36,770 bases of DNA. Source: Bacteroidales bacterium. GTDB lineage: Bacteria; Bacteroidota; Bacteroidia; Bacteroidales; WCHB1-69. Position 1 is the stretch's first letter, and each line of letters begins with the position of its first letter. Positions 1-9,466 of the stretch are shown here, one piece after another. Made by a program: the position numbers and the translations under genes. The notes below the pieces were generated by a model. It worked only from the letters and a program-made list of their open reading frames with translations. It did no database searches and had not been told where the DNA came from. The stretch spans positions 1 through 36,770 of the forward strand of contig JAISUP010000101.1 in the NCBI GenBank assembly GCA_031272025.1, in the 5' to 3' direction.

Positions 1-33
1 AAAAAAAAATTGGCGAAAATCTTATGAAAAACA

Positions 34-53
34 CCTGTCTGTCGACAGGCAGG
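34..53. repeat. Near-perfect palindrome at the window edge
   Basis: A 20-base inverted repeat with the perfect core CTGTCGACAG at 39-48. The outer arms continue the pairing for five more positions each, with a single T-G wobble at 38/49. No thymine tract follows directly on either strand, so it does not look like a factor-independent terminator. It lies in the 245-base gene-free stretch at the start of the window, which otherwise holds only AT-rich sequence with no coding signal. It may be one copy of a dispersed palindromic repeat, but no second copy occurs in this window. Confidence 0.6.
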
Positions 54-245
54 CGGTTCAGGCAAAAAAATTCAAAAGAGGACTTGCATTTTTTTAAAAT
101 CTTTATGTTCATACTGTACTGACCACCCCATGCTTATTATCAGTTTTTCTGTAATGATATTTATTCCTTTGATTTTTAACATTATTCCTTTGGTTAGAAA
201 TTATGGAATTTATAAAAAAACGGGGAATGTTAGGGGTTAATCACA

Positions 246-2009
246 CTAATCAAACAACTGCTCAATAACGTCTTTATACTTATTAATAATAAAGTTACGT
301 TTCAACTTAAGTGTTGGCGTAAGTTCCCCTGTTTGTACGCTCCATTCATAATTTACTAATTTAAAACGTTTTACTTTTTCCGTATCGCCAAAGAAGTGAT
401 TATAATGGTCTACGAGTTTTTTAAATTTTTTCTGAACATCGGGATGTTCTATCATTTCTTCATTGGTAGTATAGGAGATTCCTTTGCGGGCACACCACGA
501 GCGCAAGTCGCCAAACTCGGGGACAATGAGTGCTGCCGCGAACTGTTTGTTTTCCCCTATCACAAGAATATTGTCAATGAGAGAGTTTTCCGAGAATTTA
601 TTTTCAATAAGCGTAGGCACCACATATTTTCCGAAAGCCGTTTTAAACATTTCTTTTTTTCTACCGGTAATACGCAATTGTCCTTCCGGTTCAAATAACC
701 CGATGTCTCCGGTATGAAACCACCCATCGGCATCAATAGCCTCCGCGGTGAGGTCGGGTGACTTATAGTAGCCTTTCATCACACAATAGCCGCGCGTTAA
801 GATTTCCCCGTCTTCGGCAATTTTTACTTCAATACCGGGCAACGCGGGACCTACCGTACCAAATTTAAGCCCTTTTTTGAAAAAATTGTTAACTCCTATC
901 ACGGGCGAGGTCTCTGTTAGCCCGTACCCTTCTAAAATGGGAGCATTCATCGCCCAAAATACACGACTAATTAGAGGCTGTAAGGCAGCCCCCCCTGATA
1001 CAATCACGTTAAAATTACCCCCGATGGCTGCCGCCCACTTGTTCAAAACCAATTTTTGGGCAATAGACAACTTAATATTGTACCACAGACTTCGGTTTTC
1101 TATCTCATAGGCACGGGCAATTTTGTCTGCCCAGAAAAAAATACGCCGTTTGATCCCTTTCTGTTTGCGCCCGGTCGCGATGATTTTGTCATAGAATTTT
1201 TCGAGCAAACGCGGAACTGTGGTAAAAATATCCGGCTTAATCTCTTGCAAATTGTCCGCTATCTTGGCAAGGCTCTCCGCGTAATACAACGATACTCCCA
1301 TGATTTGCCACGTGTAGTTCATCATGCGCTCATAAATATGACAAAGCGGTAAATAACTCAATGCCTTACTATTAAGAACGGTAGGAATAATAGGCAAAAC
1401 CGCTATGCAGTTCATTAAAATATTCCGGTGCGAAAGCATGACCCCTTTGGGATTTCCCGTGGTACCGGAAGTATAAATCAACGTGATAGGGTCATCGGGC
1501 GATATCCTTTCTTTGATGTCGGCAAGATATTGCGGGCTGGGATTGGTATAACCCAATTCCACGATCTCGTTCAAATGTTTGTAACCTCTTAAATTTTTGA
1601 AAGTATATACGTTATCCAACAAATTTGGAATTTCGGCAATGATATTTTCTATTTTGCGCAACAATTCCCACCCCGACACGAAGACCATTTTTACCTCCGC
1701 GTGATTTAGAATATACTTATAATCGCTCTCGCTAATCGTAGGATAAATAGATACATGAATAGCACCTAATTGGAGCAAAGCCATGTCTAAAAAATTCCAC
1801 TCGGGGCGATTGTCGCTAATAGAAGCCACCCTGTCGCCTTTCTTTATACCCAGTTGCATAAGCCCGTAACTGATGTAATTCACCTTCTCGATGTATTGGT
1901 AAATACTGTATTTTACCCACATCCCGTTTTCTTTACCGCATAGCGCATCCTCATTAGGGTAATGCTCTACGTAGTGCGATAAAATGTCAAATACGCGTGT
2001 AATTTCCAT
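246..2009 (-). CDS. Long-chain fatty acid--CoA ligase (AMP-forming)
   Basis: Activates fatty acids to acyl-CoA through an acyl-adenylate, probably at the cytoplasmic membrane face. Family: ANL adenylating enzymes, FadD/FAA type. The 587-residue product shows the P-loop YTSGTTGNPKG at about 179-189, EGYGLTETSP at about 360-369, the ATP/hinge motif GWFHTGD at about 429-435 and ITGRKKE just after it; length is normal for Bacteroidetes long-chain ligases. The frame can be extended to a TTG at 2033, but that codon overlaps the -7 promoter box at 2031-2038, so the ATG at 2009 is chosen. It ends with TAG at 246, with no clear terminator behind it. Transcribed divergently from rpoB. The exact chain-length preference cannot be read from the sequence. 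Confidence 0.93.
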   Translation of the reverse strand: MEITRVFDILSHYVEHYPNEDALCGKENGMWVKYSIYQYIEKVNYISYGLMQLGIKKGDRVASISDNRPEWNFLDMALLQLGAIHVSIYPTISESDYKYILNHAEVKMVFVSGWELLRKIENIIAEIPNLLDNVYTFKNLRGYKHLNEIVELGYTNPSPQYLADIKERISPDDPITLIYTSGTTGNPKGVMLSHRNILMNCIAVLPIIPTVLNSKALSYLPLCHIYERMMNYTWQIMGVSLYYAESLAKIADNLQEIKPDIFTTVPRLLEKFYDKIIATGRKQKGIKRRIFFWADKIARAYEIENRSLWYNIKLSIAQKLVLNKWAAAIGGNFNVIVSGGAALQPLISRVFWAMNAPILEGYGLTETSPVIGVNNFFKKGLKFGTVGPALPGIEVKIAEDGEILTRGYCVMKGYYKSPDLTAEAIDADGWFHTGDIGLFEPEGQLRITGRKKEMFKTAFGKYVVPTLIENKFSENSLIDNILVIGENKQFAAALIVPEFGDLRSWCARKGISYTTNEEMIEHPDVQKKFKKLVDHYNHFFGDTEKVKRFKLVNYEWSVQTGELTPTLKLKRNFIINKYKDVIEQLFD

Positions 2010-2030
2010 GTTCTTATAAAAATTGGAGTG

Positions 2031-2038
2031 CAAATTTA
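2031..2038 (-). promoter_or_regulatory. -7 promoter box of the acyl-CoA ligase gene
   Basis: On the minus strand this reads TAAATTTG followed by CAC, an exact match to the Bacteroidetes TAnnTTTG element. It lies 22 bases upstream of the ATG at 2009, giving a leader of roughly 15 bases and excluding the upstream TTG start. Confidence 0.75.
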
Positions 2039-2139
2039 CGCGATTTTTTGAAATATCAGAATATTAACAGAAAAAAAATAAATGTAACTTAAATTATTTT
2101 TTTATAAAACCGGCATACGTTTTATTTCATTTTTTTTTG

Positions 2140-2147
2140 TAAATTTG
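2140..2147 (+). promoter_or_regulatory. -7 promoter box of rpoB
   Basis: TAAATTTG followed by CACC, an exact TAnnTTTG match. It lies about 200 bases ahead of the rpoB start codon, so the transcript would carry a leader of about 190 bases. This is the clearest sign that rpoB has its own promoter here and is not part of an rplKAJL-rpoBC transcript. Confidence 0.7.
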
Positions 2148-2249
2148 CACCCTTAAAAGAGTGTGCCGAGGTGAAAGGTTTTATTTTAAATAAACTGTTT
2201 GATTTTCTGAATAATAGCATTGTACTTTTCAATGTTGGGTTTGATATTT

Positions 2250-2284
2250 CGTGTAACGGGAATGCAAAAATCTCCCGAAACACG
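2250..2284 (+). ncRNA. Hairpin in the rpoB mRNA leader
   Basis: Two stacked 5-bp helices: CGTGT (2250-2254) pairs with ACACG (2280-2284), and CGGGA (2257-2261) pairs with TCCCG (2273-2277). They are separated by a symmetrical AA/AA internal loop and capped by an 11-base loop. The hairpin sits in the untranslated leader about 60 bases before the rpoB start. No U-tract follows, so it is not a simple terminator. It could be an RNase III processing site or an autoregulatory element, as known between rplL and rpoB in other bacteria; that role is inference. Confidence 0.5.
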
Positions 2285-2344
2285 GGGATACAACTCATTT
2301 TACCTTGGAATAATCAGAATATAATAAAGTATAAAGTATAAAAT

Positions 2345-5300
2345 ATGATGACAAACAACCAGCGACATAGTTTTGCATCTACAAAAACCATGAGATATCC
2401 TGACTTTTTGGATATCCAGTTACAGGCGTTTCACAATTTTTTCCAAATTGATACGGATGCGGAAAAACGAAAAGATGAAGGACTGTATAAGGTCTTTTCC
2501 GAGAATTTTCCTATCACGGATGCACGTAATAGTTTTGTTCTTGAATTCTTGGACTATTACATCGATGACCCTCGTTACTCGATGGATGAATGTATTGATA
2601 GGGGACTGACCTATAGTGTCCCGCTCAAAGCCAAGTTAAAACTCTCGTGCAACGATACCGAGCACGAAGATTTCGAAACGGTAATACAAGATGTTTATCT
2701 CGGCATGATTCCTTACATGACCCCACAAGGAACGTTTATCATCAATGGAGCCGAGCGGGTTGTAGTTTCTCAATTGCACCGCTCGCCCGGGGTTTTCTTC
2801 GGTTCGACATTCCATACCAACGGGTCACAACTTTATTCGGCACGAATTATCCCTTTCAAAGGTTCGTGGATGGAATTTACTACCGACATCAATAACGTGA
2901 TGTATGCCTATATTGACCGTAAGAAAAAATTACCGGTAACCACTTTGTTGCGCGCGATTGGATATGAAACCGACAAAGACATCTTGGATATATTCGAGAT
3001 CGCACAAGAAGTAAAAGCCACCAAAGCCAACCTGAAAAAATACGTGGGTCAAAAATTAGCCGCCCGCGTGGTGAAATCGTGGAACGAAGACTTCGTAGAT
3101 GAAGAAACCGGTGAAGTTGTTAATATCGAACGTACCGAAGTCCTGATTGAACGGGAAACTATTCTCGAAGAAAAACATATCAACTTAATTGCCGAAGCAA
3201 ATATTAAAACGGTATTATTTCATAATCAAGAAAATAAACAGATTGACTATTCTGTTATTTTCAATACCTTGCAAAAAGACCCCACCAATTCGGAAAAACA
3301 GGCAATAGAATATATTTATCTGCAATTGCGTAACACGGCAGCACCGGATGAAGAAACCGCACGTACGGCATTAGAAAAACTCTTCTTTTCCGACAAACGC
3401 TACGACCTTGGTAAAGTAGGGCGCTATCGTATCAATAAAAAATTGGGACTTGATATCCCCGAAGAAACCGGGGTACTTACCAACGAAGATATTATCGAAA
3501 TCATAAAGCACCTTATCGAATTGATAAACTCTAAAACAGAGGTTGATGATATTGACCACCTGAGTAATCGCAGGGTGCGTACCGTGGGCGAACAATTGTA
3601 CAATCAATTTGGCATTGGACTTGCTCGCATGTCGCGAACCATTCGCGAAAAAATGAATGTACGAGACAACGAAGTATTCTCTCCGGTAGACTTAATCAAC
3701 GCGAAAACTTTATCTGCCGTCATCAATTCGTTTTTTGGTACCAACCAATTATCGCAATTCATGGACCAGACTAATCCACTTTCCGAAATCACGCACAAAC
3801 GCAGGATCTCGGCATTAGGACCCGGCGGTTTGTCCAGAGAAAGAGCGGGATTTGAAGTGCGCGACGTGCACTATACGCACTACGGACGTTTGTGTACTAT
3901 CGAAACCCCCGAAGGTCCTAATATCGGACTTATATCTTCCTTGTGTGTTTTCGCGAAAATCAACGAACTCGGTTTTATTGAAACTCCTTACCGGAGAGTA
4001 GAAAATGGAAAAGTAAACTTTACCGAACCTCCGGTATATTTGAGCGCGGAAGAAGAAGAAAATAAGTCTATCGCGCAAGCAAGCACAGAAATGGACGAGA
4101 CCGGTATGATGATTGGCGACAAAATCAAAGCCCGAAATTTGGCAGATTATCCCATCTTATCCAAAGAACAAATTGATTTAATGGATGTCGCGCCTAACCA
4201 AATTGCTTCTATCGCGGCTTCGCTTATCCCGTTTCTTGAACACGATGATGCCAATAGAGCCTTGATGGGTTCTAACATGATGCGACAAGCCGTGCCACTC
4301 TTACAACCGGAGGCTCCTATCGTGGGTACCGGCTTGGAAAAACAAGTGGCTTTAGATTCGCGTTGCCTGCTACGTGCCGAGAATGACGGCATCGTAGAAT
4401 ACGTGGACGGTAAAAAAATCGTGATTAACTATGCTACCAAAGAGGAGGAGCAACTGACCAGTTTCGACAGTAACGTAGTTACTTATAACTTAGTGAAGTT
4501 TAGACGTACCAACCAAAGTTCATGCATCAATATGAAACCCATGGTGAGCGCGGGACAGCACGTGAAAAAAGGAGACGTACTTACCGAAGGATACGCGACA
4601 GCCGGTGGCGAACTCGCGTTGGGACGTAATATGATGGTCGCTTTCATGCCATGGAAAGGTTACAACTTTGAAGACGCTATCGTGATATCAGAACGTGTAG
4701 TAAAAGAAGATATCTTTACCTCTATTCATATAGAAGAATTTACCTTGGAGGTTCGTGATACCAAAAGAGGTGTGGAAGAACTGACTAACGACATCCCCAA
4801 CGTTTCAACCGAAGCCACCAAAGATTTGGGTAGCGACGGTTTAATTCGTATAGGAGCAGAAGTCAACGAGGGCGACATTTTAATCGGTAAAATTACCCCG
4901 AAAGGTGAGAATTTACCTTCCCCGGAAGAAAAACTGTTGCGTGCTATCTTTGGCGATAAAGCCGGCGATGTGAAAGACGCTTCACTAAAAGCCCCCCCGT
5001 CAATGAAAGGAGTCGTTATTGATTCCAAATGTATGTCGCGCTTAATGAAAGACCGGAAATCAAGAGCCAAAGACAAGGATATTGTTAAAGAAATTGACGA
5101 ACGGTATGCCAAAAAACTCGCCGAATTGCGCGAAACCTTGGTCTTGAAATTGTATAAAGTATTAGAAAATAGAATTTCGGTAACAATTCACGATAATGCC
5201 AAAAATGTAGTTGTGCAAAGAGGTGCGAAATTTTCGCAACGACTGCTTAGCGGGCTTAACTATAACGTGATCACGGTATCCAAATGGACCAACGATGCAA

Positions 5301-6145
5301 AGTGCAATACGCTCGTTTCTAAGATTATAAAAAATTATCTTATCAAAGAACGCGAATTGAACGCGAAGTTGATACGCGAAAAATTTGATGCTACCATTGG
5401 TAGCGAATTGCCCAATGGTATTGTACAAATGGCAAAAGTATATATTGCCAACAAGCGTAAATTGTGCGTGGGCGATAAAATGGCAGGTCGGCATGGGAAC
5501 AAGGGTATCGTGGCTAAAATCGTGCGTGCCGAAGATATGCCTTTCCTCGCGGACGGTCGTCCTGTAGACATCGTACTCAACCCCTTAGGCGTACCTTCAC
5601 GTATGAACTTGGGACAAATTTACGAAACCGTACTCGGTTGGGCGGGAAAAGAACTCGGCATGAAGTTCGCTACCCCCATCTTTGACGGTGCTACGCTGAA
5701 AGACATTAACGACCTGATGGAGAAAGCCGGGTTGCCCGAAAATGGACGTGTGCAATTATACAACGGGGAAACCGGAGAACCTTTCCACCAAAAAGTTACT
5801 TGTGGCTATATTTACATGATTAAGTTGCACCACATGGTAGACGACAAGATGCACGCCCGCTCGATAGGACCTTATTCTCTGATTACCCAACAACCCTTGG
5901 GCGGTAAGGCGCACTTTGGCGGACAACGTTTCGGGGAAATGGAGGTTTGGGCTTTGGAAGCCTTCGGTGCCGCGAACGTACTCCAAGAAATCCTAACCGT
6001 GAAATCCGACGACGTGGGCGGACGTACTAAGGCTTACGAAGCCATCGTGAAAGGCGAAAATATGCCTATCCCCAACGTGCCGGAATCCTTTAACGTATTG
6101 ATTAGCGAACTCAGAGGTCTCTCGTTAGACGTGAATTTTGAATAG
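2345..6145 (+). CDS. rpoB: DNA-directed RNA polymerase subunit beta
   Basis: Catalytic-core subunit of RNA polymerase and the rifampicin target. The 1266-residue product has normal Bacteroidetes length and is intact from the N-terminal lobe to the C-terminal clamp segment ([12 protein letters not shown]). The rifampicin region at about 463-495 reads [19 protein letters not shown] followed by [15 protein letters not shown]; the residues matching E. coli Q513, D516, H526 and S531 are all wild type, so no classical resistance change is seen. [12 protein letters not shown] is also intact. The start is the first of two adjacent ATG codons. Oddly, rplJ/rplL do not precede it and rpoC does not follow; a PlsC-like gene begins 29 bases downstream without an intervening terminator. 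Confidence 0.99.
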   Translation: MMTNNQRHSFASTKTMRYPDFLDIQLQAFHNFFQIDTDAEKRKDEGLYKVFSENFPITDARNSFVLEFLDYYIDDPRYSMDECIDRGLTYSVPLKAKLKLSCNDTEHEDFETVIQDVYLGMIPYMTPQGTFIINGAERVVVSQLHRSPGVFFGSTFHTNGSQLYSARIIPFKGSWMEFTTDINNVMYAYIDRKKKLPVTTLLRAIGYETDKDILDIFEIAQEVKATKANLKKYVGQKLAARVVKSWNEDFVDEETGEVVNIERTEVLIERETILEEKHINLIAEANIKTVLFHNQENKQIDYSVIFNTLQKDPTNSEKQAIEYIYLQLRNTAAPDEETARTALEKLFFSDKRYDLGKVGRYRINKKLGLDIPEETGVLTNEDIIEIIKHLIELINSKTEVDDIDHLSNRRVRTVGEQLYNQFGIGLARMSRTIREKMNVRDNEVFSPVDLINAKTLSAVINSFFGTNQLSQFMDQTNPLSEITHKRRISALGPGGLSRERAGFEVRDVHYTHYGRLCTIETPEGPNIGLISSLCVFAKINELGFIETPYRRVENGKVNFTEPPVYLSAEEEENKSIAQASTEMDETGMMIGDKIKARNLADYPILSKEQIDLMDVAPNQIASIAASLIPFLEHDDANRALMGSNMMRQAVPLLQPEAPIVGTGLEKQVALDSRCLLRAENDGIVEYVDGKKIVINYATKEEEQLTSFDSNVVTYNLVKFRRTNQSSCINMKPMVSAGQHVKKGDVLTEGYATAGGELALGRNMMVAFMPWKGYNFEDAIVISERVVKEDIFTSIHIEEFTLEVRDTKRGVEELTNDIPNVSTEATKDLGSDGLIRIGAEVNEGDILIGKITPKGENLPSPEEKLLRAIFGDKAGDVKDASLKAPPSMKGVVIDSKCMSRLMKDRKSRAKDKDIVKEIDERYAKKLAELRETLVLKLYKVLENRISVTIHDNAKNVVVQRGAKFSQRLLSGLNYNVITVSKWTNDAKCNTLVSKIIKNYLIKERELNAKLIREKFDATIGSELPNGIVQMAKVYIANKRKLCVGDKMAGRHGNKGIVAKIVRAEDMPFLADGRPVDIVLNPLGVPSRMNLGQIYETVLGWAGKELGMKFATPIFDGATLKDINDLMEKAGLPENGRVQLYNGETGEPFHQKVTCGYIYMIKLHHMVDDKMHARSIGPYSLITQQPLGGKAHFGGQRFGEMEVWALEAFGAANVLQEILTVKSDDVGGRTKAYEAIVKGENMPIPNVPESFNVLISELRGLSLDVNFE

Positions 6146-6174
6146 GATAGGTTAATGATAAAAAAATAAAAATA

Positions 6175-6768
6175 GTGAAAAAAGTCAATGCCTTCTTGTT
6201 GAGATTGTTACGCTATAAAATAGATACTAAAAACGTCCCGACAGAAGCGAAGAAATGTGTGTTGCTCTTTGCACCGCATACCAGTATGCTCGACTTCGTG
6301 ATCGGCAAGATGGCATTGACCGCGATGGGGGTAAAAACATTGTTTATCATTAAAAAAGAGGCTTTTTTCTTTCCTTTGGGACTTTTGTTAAAAGCATTAG
6401 GAGGCGTACCCTTAGACCGGAAACATGCCGGAAGATTTCATTTATATGCCGCGGAACTCATCAAAGTCCGAGAAGAAGTTGCGCTACTTATCGCCCCCGA
6501 AGGTACAAGAAATCGTAACCCAAGATGGAAAAAAGGATTTTACAGTATCGCGCAAGAAGCCGGTGTCCCTATCGCGCTGGGCTACTTAGATTATCGCTCG
6601 CGAAAAGGCGGTATTGGTAAAATGTTCTACCCCACAAGTGATTACGATAAAGATTTAGCAACAATAAAAATGTTTTATCATGGGATGCGGGGACGTTACA
6701 AAGGACATTTTGACCTTGAAGACTTGCCATATTCCCACCCTGAATGGCTTGAAAATCACGAAAAATGA
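6175..6768 (+). CDS. 1-acylglycerol-3-phosphate acyltransferase family (PlsC-like)
   Basis: Member of the glycerophospholipid acyltransferase family, which transfers acyl groups in phospholipid or membrane-lipid synthesis. The 197-residue product has the catalytic HX4D motif HTSMLD (H35, D40), the substrate-binding PEGTR (108-112) and the motif VPIALGYLDY after it. It is shorter than classical PlsC (about 240) and resembles small stand-alone PlsC-like proteins of Bacteroidetes, so the exact acceptor is uncertain. It starts with GTG 29 bases after rpoB and overlaps the following HAD gene by four bases (ATGA). Probably co-transcribed with rpoB, in the place where rpoC would normally be. Confidence 0.85.
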   Translation: MKKVNAFLLRLLRYKIDTKNVPTEAKKCVLLFAPHTSMLDFVIGKMALTAMGVKTLFIIKKEAFFFPLGLLLKALGGVPLDRKHAGRFHLYAAELIKVREEVALLIAPEGTRNRNPRWKKGFYSIAQEAGVPIALGYLDYRSRKGGIGKMFYPTSDYDKDLATIKMFYHGMRGRYKGHFDLEDLPYSHPEWLENHEK

Positions 6769-7328
6769 ACCCGAAAAAATGCCTTATTTCAGACTTTGAT
6801 GACACACTCGTCAAAACGGTACCCGTGCACGCCCGCTGTTGGCAACAAACATTGGAAAATATAGGGGGAGTAAGTATATCGTGGGAAAATATTATGCAAA
6901 ATATTAACCATAGCATAGAATATGTTCTTGATATACATAATATTAAAGTAAAACAAGACTTGTTCGAACGCATGAAAGAACATAAAAAGAAAATATTTGA
7001 CACACGCTTACACGAGACCGAGTTGAATTGGTTTCTATGGAGTGTCATGCAGTCAGGTCTGTTTGAAAAAATATACTTAATTAGCAATAGTTCTCGAGAA
7101 AATGTACTAAAACTCATGGCTTTGCATGGTATTGAATATCGTGTATTCACGCGAATCATTACCCGCGATGACGTGAAACACCGGAAACCCGCCCCCGACA
7201 TGGGACATCTTATTTTTAATCAAAATCCCGAGTATCAATTAGCCGACTACTTGTATATTGGAGATGCCCCCGTGGATATAGAGTTCGCGAAGGGTTTGCA
7301 AATAGATTGGCAATTGGTACATTTTTAA
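6765..7328 (+). CDS. HAD-superfamily hydrolase (beta-phosphoglucomutase/phosphatase-like)
   Basis: Predicted cytoplasmic phosphohydrolase of unknown substrate. The 187-residue protein carries all four HAD motifs: DFDDT with nucleophile D10 and D12, the motif II serine in LISNSS, the motif III lysine in HRKPAPD, and YIGDAPVDIEFA as the motif IV acidic pair. A small helical cap lies between motifs I and II. Its start codon overlaps the stop of the acyltransferase (ATGA), implying translational coupling. Converges with purC across 20 bases; no clear terminator is visible between them. A sugar-phosphate or lipid-linked phosphatase role is possible but is not shown by the sequence. Confidence 0.82.
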   Translation: MNPKKCLISDFDDTLVKTVPVHARCWQQTLENIGGVSISWENIMQNINHSIEYVLDIHNIKVKQDLFERMKEHKKKIFDTRLHETELNWFLWSVMQSGLFEKIYLISNSSRENVLKLMALHGIEYRVFTRIITRDDVKHRKPAPDMGHLIFNQNPEYQLADYLYIGDAPVDIEFAKGLQIDWQLVHF

Positions 7329-7348
7329 GAAAAATCCCTATTCGCGAA

Positions 7349-8071
7349 TTAACATTTTAAGGCTTGTTCCAATCGTTTTAAAACTGTTCGATACGACTCT
7401 TCTACTTTACCCATATCTCGCTTGAAACGGTCTTTATCTAATCGTTCTCTCGTGTTTTTGTCCCAAAATCGGGCACTGTCCGGCGAAATTTCATCGGCAA
7501 GTAAAATATTCCCGTCCTTATCTCGCCCAAATTCTACCTTAAAATCCACGAGCATGATGCCAATGCTATTGAATAAGTCTAATAGTAATTCATTTATTTT
7601 CAATAAAGTATTTTGAATAAAAGCGAGTTCTTGAGAAGTAGCAATTTTCAAACCGAGCACGTGGGTTTCGTTGACAAACGGGTCTCGCAGGTCATCGTTT
7701 TTGTAACAGATTTCCACGATAGGATTGTCAGGGATACGTCCCTCCTCGATATCTAACCTTCGCGACAAAGCCCCCGCGATGATATTTCGCGTAACAAATT
7801 CCAAAGGAATAATAGACAATTTATGACATAACTGATGCTGGTCGTCCACTCGTTTGATAAAATGAGTAGGAATTCCTTTCCTGTTCAGATACGTGAAAAT
7901 TAATTCGGAGATGCGATTGTTAAGCATGCCTTTGTCGCGAATAGGCGATTTTTTTACCCCATGATATGCCGTGGCATCATCTTTATAATACATGAGCACC
8001 TGATCGGCAACATCTGTCGCGTAAATCTCTTTGGCTTTGCCATCGTATAAAAACTCTTTCTTATTCAACAT
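7349..8071 (-). CDS. purC: SAICAR synthetase (phosphoribosylaminoimidazole-succinocarboxamide synthase)
   Basis: Catalyses the ATP-dependent ligation of aspartate to CAIR in de novo purine synthesis. The 240-residue product is full length for bacterial PurC. It begins with the typical LYDGKAKEIYAT nucleotide-binding strand, contains SIIPLEFVTRNIIAGAL, and has the signature VEFGRDKDGNILLADEISPD. No other pur genes lie nearby. It is monocistronic by context, with a -7 box at 8164-8171 and a strong stem-loop at the 5' end of its predicted transcript. No purine-riboswitch-like core was recognised in the 86-base leader. Confidence 0.97.
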   Translation of the reverse strand: MLNKKEFLYDGKAKEIYATDVADQVLMYYKDDATAYHGVKKSPIRDKGMLNNRISELIFTYLNRKGIPTHFIKRVDDQHQLCHKLSIIPLEFVTRNIIAGALSRRLDIEEGRIPDNPIVEICYKNDDLRDPFVNETHVLGLKIATSQELAFIQNTLLKINELLLDLFNSIGIMLVDFKVEFGRDKDGNILLADEISPDSARFWDKNTRERLDKDRFKRDMGKVEESYRTVLKRLEQALKC

Positions 8072-8123
8072 TATATAAAATAAATATGCACGAAAAAACT
8101 CTTTCTTTATATTCCTTTACCTT

Positions 8124-8159
8124 GATTTTATGCTCGTGTTTTTTCACGCGCATAAAATC
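8124..8159 (-). ncRNA. 5'-terminal stem-loop of the purC transcript
   Basis: Bases 8124-8133 pair with 8050s-side partners 8150-8159, and 8135-8138 pair with 8145-8148; one T/C mismatch (8134/8149) interrupts a stem of 14 pairs closed by a six-base loop (poly-A in the RNA). The structure lies immediately downstream of the purC -7 box, so it would begin almost at the first transcribed base. No U-tract follows. A 5' stem-loop of this kind typically protects mRNA from decay; that role is inferred. Confidence 0.55.
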
Positions 8160-8163
8160 GTTG

Positions 8164-8171
8164 CAAAGGTA
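8164..8171 (-). promoter_or_regulatory. -7 promoter box of purC
   Basis: Minus strand reads TACCTTTG followed by CAACG, an exact TAnnTTTG match. It lies 93 bases upstream of the purC ATG and faces away from the dnaN promoter in the divergent spacer. Confidence 0.7.
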
Positions 8172-8228
8172 CGCGATTTTTAAAATATTTTTTTTCGAGT
8201 TATATTCTTTTTTTTTTAAAAAAAAATG

Positions 8229-8236
8229 TATATTTG
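8229..8236 (+). promoter_or_regulatory. -7 promoter box of dnaN
   Basis: TATATTTG followed by CACG, an exact TAnnTTTG match, 28 bases ahead of the dnaN ATG. A run of T and A precedes it, with no obvious -33 element. Confidence 0.75.
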
Positions 8237-8263
8237 CACGTTCATTATTAAAATTGTAAACTT

Positions 8264-9388
8264 ATGAAATTCATTGTAGACAAAGATCTCTTGTTTAAAA
8301 ATCTAAGTGCGATTAATGGGGTTATTGTAACTAATAACTCGTTGTCCATTTTAGAAAATTTTTTATTTACCGTTTCAGGCAGTCAATTAACCGTAACGGC
8401 TTCTGATTTGGATACGACTATGAGTGCGGTTATTGAATTAACCAACGTGGAAGGCGAAGGCTCTGTTGCAGTTCCCTCCAAATTGCTCATGGAAACATTA
8501 AAGTTATTACCTGTAGGTCCGGTTGTCTTCGCGATAGATTTGGACAGTAATGTTCTTAAATTCACAGCCGGCAACGGGGAGTACGACGCACCTTGTTTCC
8601 CGGGGGACGAGTTTCCTCAGGCACCGGAAATTGTTGACCCCGGCACGTTTGACATCGACCCAACCGTATTGCTACGGTCGGTAAGCAAAACACTTTTTGC
8701 CACGGGAACCGACGAACTACGCCCGCAAATGATGGGTGTGCTGTGCGAATTGTCGAGCGAGAACATGACCATGGTAGCCACCGACGCGCACAAATTAGTG
8801 CGCTACAGAAATACTACCATTAACACAACCGATTTCGTGTCTTTTATATTGTCGAAAAAACCTTTGTTGCAACTTAAAAATAATTTACCCGCGGTTTCCC
8901 AAATGGTAAATGTACAATATTCTACCTCTACTTCACACATCAGGTTTGCTTACGAGAATATCGTGTTGCTTTCGCGTTTGAAAGAGGGAAAATTTCCAAA
9001 TTATGAAGCCGTAATTCCTACCGAAAACACGAATGTGTTGGTTATTCAACGGGAGGATTTGTTGCGCTCTATCCGCCGTGTAGGAATATACGCCAGTCAA
9101 TCTACTTTCCAAATACGGATTTCGCTTTCGGAAGATACCGTGCATATCATGGCACAAGATACCGATTATTCCAATAAAGCCGAAGAAACCCTGTCCGGTC
9201 AATACTCGGGCGAGCCAATGGATATAGGTTTTAATTCCAAATTTTTACGCGAAATTCTTGAAAATATGGATTCGGATAAAGTTCGTTTGGAAATGTCGCA
9301 ACCCAATCGCGCTGCCTTAATTTTACCGGAAAAAGAAGACATCCCCACGGAAAGTCTGCTTATGCTTATCATGCCGGTAATGCTATAA
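8264..9388 (+). CDS. dnaN: DNA polymerase III subunit beta (sliding clamp)
   Basis: Forms the dimeric ring that tethers DNA polymerase III and many repair enzymes to DNA. The 374-residue protein has the usual length and the three-fold repeated clamp domains. It starts MKFIVDKDLL, shows ATDAHKLVRYR in the middle domain, and ends with the conserved C-terminal LLMLIMPVML, equivalent to the PMRL-type pocket end. It is not beside dnaA or recF; its downstream neighbour is the RNase P RNA gene, separated by a long hairpin. Start ATG is unambiguous, with a -7 box 28 bases upstream. Confidence 0.98.
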   Translation: MKFIVDKDLLFKNLSAINGVIVTNNSLSILENFLFTVSGSQLTVTASDLDTTMSAVIELTNVEGEGSVAVPSKLLMETLKLLPVGPVVFAIDLDSNVLKFTAGNGEYDAPCFPGDEFPQAPEIVDPGTFDIDPTVLLRSVSKTLFATGTDELRPQMMGVLCELSSENMTMVATDAHKLVRYRNTTINTTDFVSFILSKKPLLQLKNNLPAVSQMVNVQYSTSTSHIRFAYENIVLLSRLKEGKFPNYEAVIPTENTNVLVIQREDLLRSIRRVGIYASQSTFQIRISLSEDTVHIMAQDTDYSNKAEETLSGQYSGEPMDIGFNSKFLREILENMDSDKVRLEMSQPNRAALILPEKEDIPTESLLMLIMPVML

Positions 9389-9403
9389 ATTATTATCTTG
9401 ATG

Positions 9404-9449
9404 AAGACACGAAAGACACCGGTTGACGTACCGGTATCTTTCGTGTCTT
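9404..9449 (+). terminator. Long hairpin between dnaN and rnpB
   Basis: Bases 9404-9423 pair with 9430-9449: 19 of 20 positions match, with one C/A mismatch at 9417/9436 and a six-base loop. It starts 15 bases after the dnaN stop. No T-tract follows on the plus strand; instead an A-run begins at 9457. It may end or process the dnaN mRNA (for example an RNase III site). Its right arm also contains TATCTTTC at 9435-9442, one mismatch from the -7 consensus, which could be the rnpB promoter. Both roles are inference. Confidence 0.45.
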
Positions 9450-9466
9450 GTATCATAAAAAAAAAA

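Noticed and set aside
3722-3830. Rifampicin-resistance change in rpoB
   Set aside because: Small differences from E. coli (T and N in place of two serines, T in place of an asparagine) are at non-classical positions; the key Q, D, H and S are retained.
4726-5112. 128-codon antisense frame in rpoB
   Set aside because: Serine/leucine-rich shadow of a conserved coding region with no promoter box or family features.
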